A stretch of DNA of 64,000 nucleotides from Glutamicibacter ardleyensis (GTDB lineage: Bacteria; Actinomycetota; Actinomycetes; Actinomycetales; Micrococcaceae). The position numbers and the translations under genes are program-made. The notes below the pieces were generated by a model. It was given only the letters and a program-made list of their open reading frames with translations, did not search any database and was not told the DNA's origin. The stretch's first letter is position 1. Each line of letters begins with the position of its first letter. Below are positions 27,997-36,463 of the stretch, in pieces. The stretch lies in assembly GCF_014644555.1 (NCBI RefSeq), contig NZ_BMKX01000002.1, positions 248,001-312,000 of the forward strand, given 5' to 3'.

Positions 27997-28119
27997 GGTT
28001 AACAGAATGCGTTGAGTTGCGAGCGCGCCTTCGTGTCGTTCGCACTATAAAGAGTTGCCCTATCGGCGGACCACGTCCTTTGGTCTGAAGGTCGAGCAAA
28101 GCCAACACCAAATTTTAGA

Positions 28120-28139
28120 TTGGCGGAATTGTCCGCCAA
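28120..28139 (+). promoter_or_regulatory. Hairpin in the leader of the rpf gene
   Basis: A perfect 8-bp stem (28120-28127 with 28132-28139) closes on a 4-nt loop, about 70 nt before the rpf start codon. There is no T-run, so it is not an ordinary terminator. It may structure the 5' untranslated region. I did not recognise the ydaO (c-di-AMP) riboswitch known upstream of some actinobacterial rpf genes. Confidence 0.4.
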
Positions 28140-28210
28140 GGTTGAGCAAGATGTACCGGGATCATCTCCTCGGCGTTCAACCTACAAACGATGGAGACCT
28201 CACTACCGTG

Positions 28211-29386
28211 ATGCACTTGCTCAAAAAAAGCTGGGTCAAATATCTGGCCCAGGCCGTAGCTGTTGCTGTGGTTATCGCCGGAGCAGTATTTTATATTTCC
28301 GGCCAGAAGTCCGTGACTGTTGCCATCGATGGGCAGGATCAGAGCTTCACCACTCGCGCCGCTACCGTGCAGGCTGCCCTTGAGCAAGAAGGTATCAGTG
28401 TAGATGCTCGCGACGAGTTGAATGTTCCTGCGGACTCGGAACTTTCCGATGACCAGCGCATCGAGATCAACCGAAATAAGTCGGTTCAGGTCAGTATCGA
28501 CGGAACAGACCGCGTTGTACACACCACCGGGATGACCGTGGCGGATGTAATGGACGAACTGAAGGTTGATGCGAAATCTGAGATTTCACTCGGTGAAGAA
28601 ATTCAGCTTGTGAGCCTCAGCGAAGAAATCGAAATCATCACCCCCAAGGCCATCACGCTGGTTGCGGATAAGAAAAAGCAGAAGATTTCGACCACCGCGC
28701 AGACCGTCAAGGAACTACTTGACGAACAGAAGGTCACGCTAGATAAGGACGATGAGGTCAACGTTCAGATCGGTAAGGATACCGATAAGAACGCGAAGAC
28801 CAGCACCAAGATCGAGGAAGATGCCAAGATCGAGGTCATTGAAGTTTCGGTGAAGACCTGGGATGAAACCCGAAAGATCGATTTTGAGACCGAGAAGGTC
28901 AAGGATTCGAAGCTTGAAAAGGGCAAGACCAAGGTAAAGACCGAGGGTGAGAAGGGTGAACGAGAACTCACTCTTCGCCAAGAAACTCGAAACGGCAAAA
29001 AGGGCGAGGAAGAAGTCCTGAAGTCGAAGGTCACCAAGAAACCGGTCGCCGAGATCATCAAGGTTGGTACCAAGAAGGAAGAATCGAAGTCGGATTCTAA
29101 GAGCTCTGATTCTAAGTCAAAGGCACCAACCGGAAGTATCTCCTCCACATGGGCAGCCTTGGCCAAGTGCGAGTCGGGTGGCAACTGGTCAATCAACACC
29201 GGTAATGGTTACTACGGTGGCCTACAGTTCTCCGCTTCCTCATGGCGTGGAGCCGGCGGTACAAAGTACGCGCCGTTGCCACACCAGGCAAGTGCCCAGG
29301 AGCAGATTGCAACCGCAGAGAAGCTACGCGCTAACGGCGGATGGGGTCACTGGCCACACTGCTCGTCCAAGCTTGGACTGCGCTAA
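28211..29386 (+). CDS. rpfB: Resuscitation-promoting factor, RpfB type
   Basis: Rpf proteins are secreted peptidoglycan muralytic enzymes that wake dormant cells. From the ATG at 28211 the protein is 391 residues. It has a Lys-rich start and signal anchor (about 10-29), three DUF348 repeats (about 33-200, e.g. VTVAIDGQDQSFTTRAATVQ), a G5 domain (about 205-285), a Ser/Lys linker, and the C-terminal Rpf domain (about 312-391). Its catalytic Glu is in AKCESGGNW (E321). The ATG chosen puts the signal anchor first; GTG at 28208 is also possible. It sits between tatD and rsmA as in M. tuberculosis. Confidence 0.94.
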   Translation: MHLLKKSWVKYLAQAVAVAVVIAGAVFYISGQKSVTVAIDGQDQSFTTRAATVQAALEQEGISVDARDELNVPADSELSDDQRIEINRNKSVQVSIDGTDRVVHTTGMTVADVMDELKVDAKSEISLGEEIQLVSLSEEIEIITPKAITLVADKKKQKISTTAQTVKELLDEQKVTLDKDDEVNVQIGKDTDKNAKTSTKIEEDAKIEVIEVSVKTWDETRKIDFETEKVKDSKLEKGKTKVKTEGEKGERELTLRQETRNGKKGEEEVLKSKVTKKPVAEIIKVGTKKEESKSDSKSSDSKSKAPTGSISSTWAALAKCESGGNWSINTGNGYYGGLQFSASSWRGAGGTKYAPLPHQASAQEQIATAEKLRANGGWGHWPHCSSKLGLR

Positions 29387-29403
29387 GCCCTGAAATAACT
29401 TTT

Positions 29404-29445
29404 GACGCGACGCGTCCACCCTCACCGGGGTGGGCGCGTCGCGTC
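29404..29445 (+). terminator. Terminator-like hairpin after rpfB
   Basis: GC-rich 18-bp arms (29404-29421 and 29428-29445) pair with a single G-U wobble around a 6-nt loop. No T-run follows, so termination may be partial or the hairpin may stabilise the rpf mRNA end. Confidence 0.65.
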
Positions 29446-29487
29446 GCGTTCGCAGTGCTCGCGGACTGAACTAGAATTGTAGCTGTG

Positions 29488-30369
29488 ATGTCTAAGGAAT
29501 CTTTGCCACTGCTTGGGGCTACCGAAATCCGTCGACTGGCCGAGGAACTTGGGATTCGTCCCACTAAAACTCTCGGGCAGAACTTTGTGATTGATGGAAA
29601 CACGATCCGCAGGATCGTAGCCACCGCGAATGTCTCGCCAGACGAGACAGTTCTTGAGGTCGGTCCGGGCCTCGGTTCGTTGACCCTCGGCATCATGGAC
29701 GCCGCCGCAAAGGTGGTGGCAGTCGAGATCGATCCGCCGCTTGCTAAACGGTTGCCACAGACCATAGCGGAAATGCGCCCGGGCCGTGAGGAAGACCTAA
29801 CGGTGATCCTCAACGATGCCATGAAGATCAGCGAACTTCCCGGAAACCCAACCGCGTTGGTTGCCAACTTGCCATATAACGTCGCGGTGCCTGTGGTGCT
29901 GCACCTGATGGAACACTTTGAATCCATCAAACACGGTCTGGTAATGGTCCAAGACGAGGTTGCAGACCGAATGTGCGCTGCGCCCGGTAATAAGACCTAC
30001 GGCGTCCCTTCGGTGAAGGGCGCCTGGTATGGCACCATGCGCAAAGCTGGCGTCATTGGTATGAACGTCTTTTGGCCAGCACCTAAGATTCATTCTGGAC
30101 TGGTGGCTTTCACCCGCGATAAAGACCGCAGTGAAGCGCCAGACCGCAAAGAAGTTTTTGCCATTATTGATGCGGCTTTTGCCCAACGTCGCAAGACTTT
30201 GCGTGCTGCGTTGTCTGGCTGGGCAGGTTCAGGTGCTCGCGCCGAACAAATTTTGCTGGCCGCGGGTATTGATCCGAAGGAACGTGGCGAGAAGCTGGAC
30301 GTTGAAGGCTTCATCTTGATCGCTCGGGCCGCCCACACAGTGCCGGCGCTAGAAAAGACCGAAAAATAA
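29488..30369 (+). CDS. rsmA: 16S rRNA (adenine(1518)-N6/adenine(1519)-N6)-dimethyltransferase
   Basis: RsmA (KsgA) dimethylates two adjacent adenines at the 3' end of 16S rRNA using SAM. The 293-residue protein has the family N-terminus [17 protein letters not shown] motif [15 protein letters not shown], the catalytic NLPYNV (motif IV), and a C-terminal domain with [16 protein letters not shown] precedes the ATG in frame; either may be used. ispE begins 2 nt after its stop, so the pair is co-transcribed. Confidence 0.97.
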   Translation: MSKESLPLLGATEIRRLAEELGIRPTKTLGQNFVIDGNTIRRIVATANVSPDETVLEVGPGLGSLTLGIMDAAAKVVAVEIDPPLAKRLPQTIAEMRPGREEDLTVILNDAMKISELPGNPTALVANLPYNVAVPVVLHLMEHFESIKHGLVMVQDEVADRMCAAPGNKTYGVPSVKGAWYGTMRKAGVIGMNVFWPAPKIHSGLVAFTRDKDRSEAPDRKEVFAIIDAAFAQRRKTLRAALSGWAGSGARAEQILLAAGIDPKERGEKLDVEGFILIARAAHTVPALEKTEK

Positions 30370-30371
30370 TA

Positions 30372-31304
30372 ATGGTCAAACAACGTGTCATCACTACTGC
30401 CCCAGGGAAGATCAACTGTTACTTCCGGGTGGGACCGCCTCGTGAAGATGGCTACCACGAGGTCGCTAGCCTCTATGTGGCGGTCTCCTTGCTGGAGCAG
30501 ATTGAAGCGACGCTGCGTGAAGACGGCGAATTACAGCTGAGCCTTGAACCTGGTTCTCCTGTGGTCTCTGATCCTGATAATTTCCCGTTGGGCCCAAACA
30601 ACCTAGTGTGGAAAGCTGCGCAGCTTCTGCGCGAGCATACCGGGTGCACTTTGGGAGCTAATCTGCACATCACCAAACGCGTTCCCATTGCCGGGGGTAT
30701 GGGTGGTGGTTCCGCAGATGCGGCAGCCGCATTGGTGGCTTGCAATGAGTTGTGGGGGACCGGGCTAGACCGCGAGGAACTTGGACGACTGGGAGCGCGA
30801 CTAGGAGCCGACGTTCCCTTCGCCCTGATGGGTGGGGCCGCTATTGGTTTGGGTATCGGTGACCAGCTTGCCCCCTTGCTCACCCGAGCAAAAACTCAAT
30901 GGGTATTGATTCCCGCAAGCTTTGGACTGTCTACTCCTCGGGTCTACTCGATGCTAGACCGATTGCGCGCAGGGCAAGACGTTGAGGTCCCGCAAGAGAT
31001 AGATCCGCAGGTGATCAAGGCGCTGATGGCCTCAGATGCCGAAGCGCTGTCGCAATTGCTGGTCAATGATCTGACTCAAGCTTCGTTGGCTTTGGCTCCC
31101 GAGTTAGGAACTGTGCGAGACCTCGCCGAAGGCGCGGGAGCGCTGCGCGCAATGGTCTCCGGTTCGGGCCCAACCCTCGCGTTACTGGTGCGAGATTCAG
31201 ACCATGCCCAGCAGGTGATGACGCAGCTTGGCGACGAGGTAGGCGTTGCTACACTGATGGTCACTGCCCCTGCTCCGGGCGCTCGGGTGGAACTTTCCGA
31301 GTAA
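30372..31304 (+). CDS. ispE: 4-(cytidine 5'-diphospho)-2-C-methyl-D-erythritol kinase
   Basis: IspE phosphorylates CDP-methylerythritol in the non-mevalonate isoprenoid pathway, feeding polyprenyl carriers and menaquinone. The 310-residue GHMP kinase shows APGKINCYFRVGPPREDGYHEV at the N-terminus, the ATP-binding PIAGGMGGGSADAAAAL, and MVSGSGPTLALLV near the C-terminus. It follows rsmA directly. In related genomes the conserved string then continues toward glmU/prs/pth/mfd; here an accessory block intervenes. Confidence 0.96.
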   Translation: MVKQRVITTAPGKINCYFRVGPPREDGYHEVASLYVAVSLLEQIEATLREDGELQLSLEPGSPVVSDPDNFPLGPNNLVWKAAQLLREHTGCTLGANLHITKRVPIAGGMGGGSADAAAALVACNELWGTGLDREELGRLGARLGADVPFALMGGAAIGLGIGDQLAPLLTRAKTQWVLIPASFGLSTPRVYSMLDRLRAGQDVEVPQEIDPQVIKALMASDAEALSQLLVNDLTQASLALAPELGTVRDLAEGAGALRAMVSGSGPTLALLVRDSDHAQQVMTQLGDEVGVATLMVTAPAPGARVELSE

Positions 31305-31403
31305 AAGTCCAGAGCCTTGCCAGAGTATCGGGCTGACCCTAGAGTGATTCCAGAACCATAAAGTGAGCGTGGTTCATTTATTCGTTGCGGACGAAAGAAT
31401 CAC

Positions 31404-32774
31404 ATGATCAATGGCCAGGTTTCTCATTGGTGGGAACAAATTGGGTTGCCCGCCGCCCGCCCAACGCTGAACGAATCGCTCGAAGTTGATGTAGCGATCG
31501 TAGGCGCTGGATTTACCGGTCTATGGACCGCTTATTATTTGAAGCAGGCGGATCCATCCCTGCGAATCGCAATTTTGGAACAACGGCACGTTGGTTATGG
31601 TGCCTCGGGACGGAACGGTGGTTGGTTAACCAACACTATTACCGGCGGGCGCGAACAATATCTCAAATCCCATGGCCGTCAGGCGGCTACAGACTTTCAG
31701 TTGACTATGAACCGAACCGTCGCTGAAGTGATCCGGGTCTGCCAGTCTGAGCAAATCGAGGCAGATATCTTGCCTGGTGGTGAATTTGAAGTCGCCTACA
31801 ACGCAGCACAATTTACCCGACTGCGTGAATTCGTCAAGGACGAAAATTCCTGGGAACACACCGACGTACAACTGCTGACGCAAAGTGATGCAACAGAGAG
31901 AATCGGTGTGGAAGGTGCTCTGGGTGCTGCCTGGCATCCTCATGCCGCACGGATTCAACCGGCGAAACTGGTCAGTGGCTTAGCGCGGGTAGTCGAGTCT
32001 CTTGGCATAGAAATTTATGAGAATACCCGTGTGACCGAAATTCGACCCCATCAACTAGATTTTGTGGGCGGTCAGGTGACTGCGGAATTTGTCATCCGAG
32101 CGACAGAGGGTTTTACTGCCGGGCTCAAGGGGCATAAGCGGCTCTGGCTTCCGATGAATTCGTCAATGATCGCCACCGAGCCTTTAGGGGCAGATTTTTG
32201 GGATGAAGTGAACTGGAGCCAAGGCGAAGTACTTGGCGACTTCGCCCACGTTTACATGTACGCGCAACGCACGGCGGATGACCGCATTGCCATCGGCGGG
32301 CGCGGCGTCCCATACAAATATGGTTCCCGCACGGATCTTGATGGCCAGACGCCAGAAGCGAGCGTTAAAGGGTTACAAGAAATTTTGCATACTCTCTTCC
32401 CGCAAACACGGCTTACCAATATCGATCATGCCTGGTCCGGGGTGCTTGGGGTTCCGCGTGATTGGGCGGCAACTGTTGGGCTCGATTCACACAGCGGAAT
32501 CGCGTGGGCAGGAGGATATGTGGGCACCGGGGTGGCCACCACTAATCTTGCGGGTCGTACCTTGCGAGACTTGGTGTTAGGGCGGAATTCTGACCTAGTT
32601 GACCTGCCGTGGGTAAACCATCAAGCAAGACTATGGGAACCCGAACCTTTGCGATGGATTGCCACAAAAGGGCTCTATGCCGCATATGGGCTGGCGGACC
32701 GGCAAGAGGCTAAAGGTAGTTCGCATACTTCGCCGATTGCTCATTTCGCGGATCTGGTGACAGGTAAGCGCTAA
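31404..32774 (+). CDS. NAD(P)/FAD-dependent oxidoreductase (DAO family)
   Basis: The 456-residue protein is a D-amino-acid-oxidase-fold flavoenzyme. It has the dinucleotide motif VAIVGAGFTGLWTAYYL (about residues 31-47), then EQRHVGYGASGRNGGW, where FAD binds, and a C-terminal GYVGTGVATTNLAGRTLRDL. Members such as PuuB/OrdL-like enzymes oxidise amines or amino acids; the substrate here cannot be read from sequence. It stands alone in its strand group, 99 nt after ispE, and ends at a small hairpin. First gene of the accessory block. Confidence 0.85.
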   Translation: MINGQVSHWWEQIGLPAARPTLNESLEVDVAIVGAGFTGLWTAYYLKQADPSLRIAILEQRHVGYGASGRNGGWLTNTITGGREQYLKSHGRQAATDFQLTMNRTVAEVIRVCQSEQIEADILPGGEFEVAYNAAQFTRLREFVKDENSWEHTDVQLLTQSDATERIGVEGALGAAWHPHAARIQPAKLVSGLARVVESLGIEIYENTRVTEIRPHQLDFVGGQVTAEFVIRATEGFTAGLKGHKRLWLPMNSSMIATEPLGADFWDEVNWSQGEVLGDFAHVYMYAQRTADDRIAIGGRGVPYKYGSRTDLDGQTPEASVKGLQEILHTLFPQTRLTNIDHAWSGVLGVPRDWAATVGLDSHSGIAWAGGYVGTGVATTNLAGRTLRDLVLGRNSDLVDLPWVNHQARLWEPEPLRWIATKGLYAAYGLADRQEAKGSSHTSPIAHFADLVTGKR

Positions 32775-32780
32775 AGCTTT

Positions 32781-32807
32781 GCCCTGGCACCCTAGTCGTG
32801 CCAGGGC
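32781..32807. terminator. Hairpin after the FAD oxidoreductase gene
   Basis: A perfect 10-bp GC-rich stem (32781-32790 with 32798-32807) and a 7-nt loop, 6 bp after the stop codon. No T-run follows. Confidence 0.6.
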
Positions 32808-32917
32808 GCTCCGAGCATAACTGGTTCTAGATTAAGGACCGGGGTCTCATTTCTGTGCACTTTTTACCCAGTCTGGTTTCGCGGATGCGACCTGATTGGT
32901 CATTCGCGACTCTTCTA

Positions 32918-32932
32918 TACCCTCAGGGGGTA
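32918..32932. promoter_or_regulatory. TACCC-N5-GGGTA operator 1 upstream of copZ
   Basis: TACCC (32918-32922) and GGGTA (32928-32932) form an inverted repeat with a 5-bp G/C-containing spacer, matching the form of operators of CsoR/RicR copper repressors. It lies upstream of the promoter-embedded second site. Confidence 0.7.
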
Positions 32933-32933
32933 C

Positions 32934-32962
32934 TTGAAATATACCCACTAGGGGTATATGCT
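32934..32962 (+). promoter_or_regulatory. copZ-copA promoter with embedded operator 2
   Basis: A -35-like TTGAAA (32934-32939) and a -10-like TATGCT (32957-32962) are 17 bp apart. A second TACCC-N5-GGGTA operator (32942-32956) fills almost the whole spacer. A repressor bound there would block RNA polymerase directly, the arrangement typical of CsoR-controlled copper genes. Confidence 0.65.
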
Positions 32963-33062
32963 CTGGATGTTGGCAAGCTGGTGAGTATTCGTCTCCGGTT
33001 GCCAAGGTTAGGACTCGTAATACGAAGAAACTACGAGCAAAATACAACTTACGGAGGAAGTC

Positions 33063-33290
33063 ATGAGCTCCAGCATCACTTTGAAAATTGACGGCTTGAC
33101 CTGTGGACACTGTGTCTCTTCGGTCACTGAGGAGCTGCAGGAAATAGCCGGGGTCAGCGCGGTCGAGGTTGACCTTGTGGTCGGTGGAACATCTACTGCG
33201 ACGGTTGCTACCGAGACGCAGGTGGAGAATTCTGCATTCGAAGCAGCTATTTCCGAGGCCGGATATAACCTCATCTCTGTTGACGCCTAA
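33063..33290 (+). CDS. copZ: Copper chaperone / heavy-metal-associated domain protein
   Basis: A 75-residue single HMA domain protein. The Cu(I)-binding cysteines are in GLTCGHCVSSV (C14 and C17), with the ferredoxin-like fold pattern of CopZ. It would carry Cu(I) in the cytoplasm to the exporter CopA encoded 67 nt downstream. A strong GGAGG precedes the ATG. The upstream promoter carries two CsoR-type operators, so copper or thiol stress probably induces the pair. Confidence 0.93.
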   Translation: MSSSITLKIDGLTCGHCVSSVTEELQEIAGVSAVEVDLVVGGTSTATVATETQVENSAFEAAISEAGYNLISVDA

Positions 33291-33357
33291 AGGGTGGCCC
33301 CGCGGGGCGAGGTCCAGTGCTTTAAGCCCCAGCCAGACGTGAGAAAGAAATGGAATC

Positions 33358-35649
33358 ATGAGTAACGACACTGCATTCCCCACTAACCAGCGCATAGTCG
33401 AGTTGGACATTCAGGGAATGACCTGCGCCTCCTGTGTGGGTCGAGTCGAGCGCAAACTGGGCAAGATTGAAGGCGTTGAAGCCTTGGTCAACTTGCCGTT
33501 GGAATCAGCGCGCATCACCGTTCCGCAAGACGTGAGCGACGAAATATTGATCTCAACCGTGGAATCGGCCGGTTATAAGGCCAGCCTCAAGGTTGACCAG
33601 TACGCGAAGCCATCGGTTCCAACGCTGGATGACGGTGATCAAGACGTTTCCGAATCTCCGGCACAGCTTGAACCAATTCCAGTGAAAGCAGCGCCTGCGG
33701 TCGGTGCGGACCTGAAGAAACGGCTGATTGTAGCTGCCATCTTCACCACTCCGCTCTTTGTCATTTCCATGATTCCCGGTGCCCAATTCCCGCACTGGGG
33801 TTGGGTAGCGCTGGTCCTGGCTACGCCGGTCACCTTCTGGTCGGCCTGGCCATTTCACCGAGCAGCCGCGATCAATGCACGCCACTTCGCCTCCACCATG
33901 GATACCTTGGTGTCCATCGGTGTCCTGGCCGCTTACTTCTATTCGCTGTGGCAGTTGATTGCAGATCCTAATATCACCGCCCACATTGGCATGTCGATGA
34001 GCGAGCATGCCTTGTACTTTGAAACTGCCGGCGTGGTAGCGACTTTCCTACTGCTTGGCCGATGGCTGGAAGCACGCGCTAAAGCCCGCGCGGGTGACGC
34101 ATTAAAAACGCTGCTGGATCTGGGAGCCAAAGAAGCTACCCTGATCCGCGACGGTGTGGAAACGAAGGTTTCGGCCGCTACTCTGGTGCCCGGAGATGAA
34201 TTCATTGTGCGTCCAGGGGAAAAGATCGCCACAGACGGCTTTGTGGTCTCTGGACACTCGGCGGTAGATACCGCGCTGGTGACAGGTGAATCGGTCCCCG
34301 TAGAGGTTGGCCCGGATGACACGGTCACCGGAGCTACGATCAATACTTCAGGTGCGCTAATCATTCGCGCTACCCGAGTGGGTCAGGACACCACGTTGGC
34401 GCAAATGGGACGCTTGGTCTCCGAAGCGCAGACCGGCAAGGCTCCGATTGCCCGGCTGGCGGACAGGATCTCCTCGGTATTCGTACCTATTGTGCTGGTT
34501 ATCGCTCTCGGGACTTTTGTGACCTGGTTGCTTGTCGCCGGAGATATGGGCGCGGCTGTTGCTGCCTCCGTTGCGGTACTGGTTATCGCTTGCCCCTGTG
34601 CATTAGGTCTGGCAACGCCTATTGGATTGCTGGTTGGTACTGGGCGAGGAGCCCAGCTAGGTATCCTGATTCGCGGTCCGCAAGTTCTGGAGGACACGCG
34701 GAAGGTTGACACGGTTCTGCTGGATAAGACCGGAACCGTTACCGAGGGAAACCTTGCGGTCACCTCCACCACCGCGGCTGACGGGTTTGCTGAAAGCACT
34801 GTTTTGGCACTGGCAGGCGCTGCCGAGTCCAACTCCGAGCATCCAATCGCCCAGGCGATTGTCGCGGCCGCAAAAGCTGATGGCGACCTGTTGGGATCAA
34901 GCGATTTCAGCTCGGCCGCTGGCGGAGGCGTTCGCGCGGTAGTTGACGGACAGACGGTGGTAGCAGGGCGCGTCAGCTGGTTGAAAGAGAACGGTATTGA
35001 GCTGACCGAGGGGCAGCATGCGGACCTGGCTGCTGCGCAGCAAGCCGGTGCTACCTCGATCATGGTTGGCGTTGATGGGGTCTTCGCGGGGTTGGTCAAC
35101 TTGACCGATACGATCAAGGAATCCTCTGTGGCCGCTATCGCCAGGCTCAAGGATTTGGGACTGCGCCCGGTGCTGCTCACCGGTGACAATAGGGCGGTGG
35201 CCGAACTCGTGGCGGCCAAGGTAGGCATTGCACCCGAAGATGTCTTTGCAGATGTCTTCCCCGAGGGCAAAGCCGAGGCCGTGCGTAAGCTCCAGGCGCA
35301 AGGCAAGGTTGTGGCCATGGTGGGTGACGGTGTTAATGATGCCCCTGCGTTGGCTCAGGCTGACCTGGGCATCGCGATGGGATCCGGCACTGATGTCGCT
35401 ATCGAGGCTGCGGATGTGACCATTATGGGCAACGATATCGATCAGGTAGCCCACTCCATTGAACTGTCCCGCAAGACTTTGGGAACCATCAAGATGAACC
35501 TTTTCTGGGCGTTCATCTACAACACCGCCGGCATCCCGGTGGCAGCTCTGGGGTTCCTGAATCCGATGATTGCAGGCGCTGCCATGGCTGCCAGCTCCGT
35601 GCTGGTTGTGGCCAATTCGCTACGACTGCGTGGGTTTGGACGTAAGTAA
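33358..35649 (+). CDS. copA: Copper-translocating P-type (P1B) ATPase
   Basis: A Cu(I)-export ATPase of 763 residues. It has an N-terminal HMA domain with GMTCASCVGRVE (C23, C26), eight transmembrane helices, the actuator TGES, the membrane metal site CPC in VIACPCALGLATPIG, the phosphorylated Asp in DKTGTVTEG, SEHPIA, and the hinge MVGDGVNDAPAL. The last helices carry the YN and MxxS elements expected of P1B-1 Cu(I) pumps (FIYNTAGIP, MAASSVLVV). It follows copZ in the same operon and ends at a bidirectional hairpin. Confidence 0.95.
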   Translation: MSNDTAFPTNQRIVELDIQGMTCASCVGRVERKLGKIEGVEALVNLPLESARITVPQDVSDEILISTVESAGYKASLKVDQYAKPSVPTLDDGDQDVSESPAQLEPIPVKAAPAVGADLKKRLIVAAIFTTPLFVISMIPGAQFPHWGWVALVLATPVTFWSAWPFHRAAAINARHFASTMDTLVSIGVLAAYFYSLWQLIADPNITAHIGMSMSEHALYFETAGVVATFLLLGRWLEARAKARAGDALKTLLDLGAKEATLIRDGVETKVSAATLVPGDEFIVRPGEKIATDGFVVSGHSAVDTALVTGESVPVEVGPDDTVTGATINTSGALIIRATRVGQDTTLAQMGRLVSEAQTGKAPIARLADRISSVFVPIVLVIALGTFVTWLLVAGDMGAAVAASVAVLVIACPCALGLATPIGLLVGTGRGAQLGILIRGPQVLEDTRKVDTVLLDKTGTVTEGNLAVTSTTAADGFAESTVLALAGAAESNSEHPIAQAIVAAAKADGDLLGSSDFSSAAGGGVRAVVDGQTVVAGRVSWLKENGIELTEGQHADLAAAQQAGATSIMVGVDGVFAGLVNLTDTIKESSVAAIARLKDLGLRPVLLTGDNRAVAELVAAKVGIAPEDVFADVFPEGKAEAVRKLQAQGKVVAMVGDGVNDAPALAQADLGIAMGSGTDVAIEAADVTIMGNDIDQVAHSIELSRKTLGTIKMNLFWAFIYNTAGIPVAALGFLNPMIAGAAMAASSVLVVANSLRLRGFGRK

Positions 35650-35681
35650 CGATTTCCAGTATTGGTGAACTGCAGTGGAGG

Positions 35682-35720
35682 GTGCCGGTTTTTTCCTGGG
35701 GGAAAGAAACCGGCACTTTT
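35682..35720. terminator. Bidirectional terminator between copA and the CsoR-type gene
   Basis: GTGCCGGTTT (35682-35691) pairs with AAACCGGCAC (35707-35716); the stem continues inward with a bulge. TTTT follows on the plus side, so it ends copA transcription and, symmetrically, that of the convergent regulator. Confidence 0.85.
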
Positions 35721-35765
35721 ACGTCTACTCATATCAGGTAAATCAGGAAGCTCACGGCTGCATGA

Positions 35766-36035
<270 letters not shown>

Positions 36036-36060
36036 TCATGTTGAAATTTCTTCAATCCTA

Positions 36061-36076
36061 TACCCCAGGGGGTTTA
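36061..36076. promoter_or_regulatory. Degenerate TACCC/GGG operator upstream of the CsoR-type gene
   Basis: TACCC (36061-36065) is followed after 4 bp by GGGTT (36070-36074), one base off the GGGTA half-site. It lies 38 bp upstream of the regulator's start codon, fit for autoregulation. Confidence 0.45.
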
Positions 36077-36100
36077 TTTGATTATGGTAATATTATTTCT

Positions 36101-36116
36101 ATACCCCTAGGGGTAT
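36101..36116. promoter_or_regulatory. 16-bp perfect palindromic operator between CsoR-type gene and small Cys-rich gene
   Basis: ATACCCCTAGGGGTAT is a perfect palindrome with the same TACCC/GGGTA half-sites as the copZ operators but a 4-bp spacer. It sits in the divergent promoter region between the regulator and the 58-residue protein and could control both. Confidence 0.7.
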
Positions 36117-36178
36117 TCTGATGTAGGCTAATTTCGTAGTTTGCATACGGATGAATCATTGAGTTTAGGGAGCATAAA

Positions 36179-36355
36179 ATGTGTCGTGCCGTGAAATGTA
36201 GCAAGTGCCAAAAAACCACCTGGGCAGGGTGCGGGCAGCACGTTGAGCAAGTTATGGCTAACGTTCCACGCAATTCACGCTGTGCTTGCGACCCGAACGC
36301 GGCTCAAGAAAATAAGTCGGGCAAGGGCTTTTTCGCACGTCTTTTCGGCAGGTAA
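36179..36355 (+). CDS. Small cysteine-rich putative zinc-binding protein (58 aa)
   Basis: An ATG with GGGAG 6 nt upstream (36168-36172) opens a 58-residue frame. The N-terminus is MCRAVKCSKCQKTTWAGCGQ, then HVEQVM, CAC, and the C-terminus FFARLFGR. Seven cysteines and one His in the first 37 residues suggest one or two structural metal sites. I recognise the MCRxVxCxxCxKTTWAGCGQHV signature from uncharacterised small proteins in many bacteria; no function is established to my knowledge. Its position under a CsoR-type operator and divergent from the regulator suggests a metal- or thiol-stress role. Confidence 0.85.
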   Translation: MCRAVKCSKCQKTTWAGCGQHVEQVMANVPRNSRCACDPNAAQENKSGKGFFARLFGR

Positions 36356-36463
36356 CCCTGAACCAAGGATTGATGATCCGTACCGAACGTGGCCGGGGCC
36401 AGCGACCTTTACAGTGCAATTCTGGATAAGGGAAAGCAGTGCCTGATCGGTATAGAAAGCGGA

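Noticed and set aside
27938-28210. c-di-AMP (ydaO) riboswitch upstream of rpfB
   Set aside because: The conserved purine-rich and GACAGG-type segments of the consensus were not found.
33298-33307. CCCCGCGGGG palindrome between copZ and copA as an attenuator or operator
   Set aside because: Too short and not followed by a T-run; no match to the TACCC/GGGTA sites.
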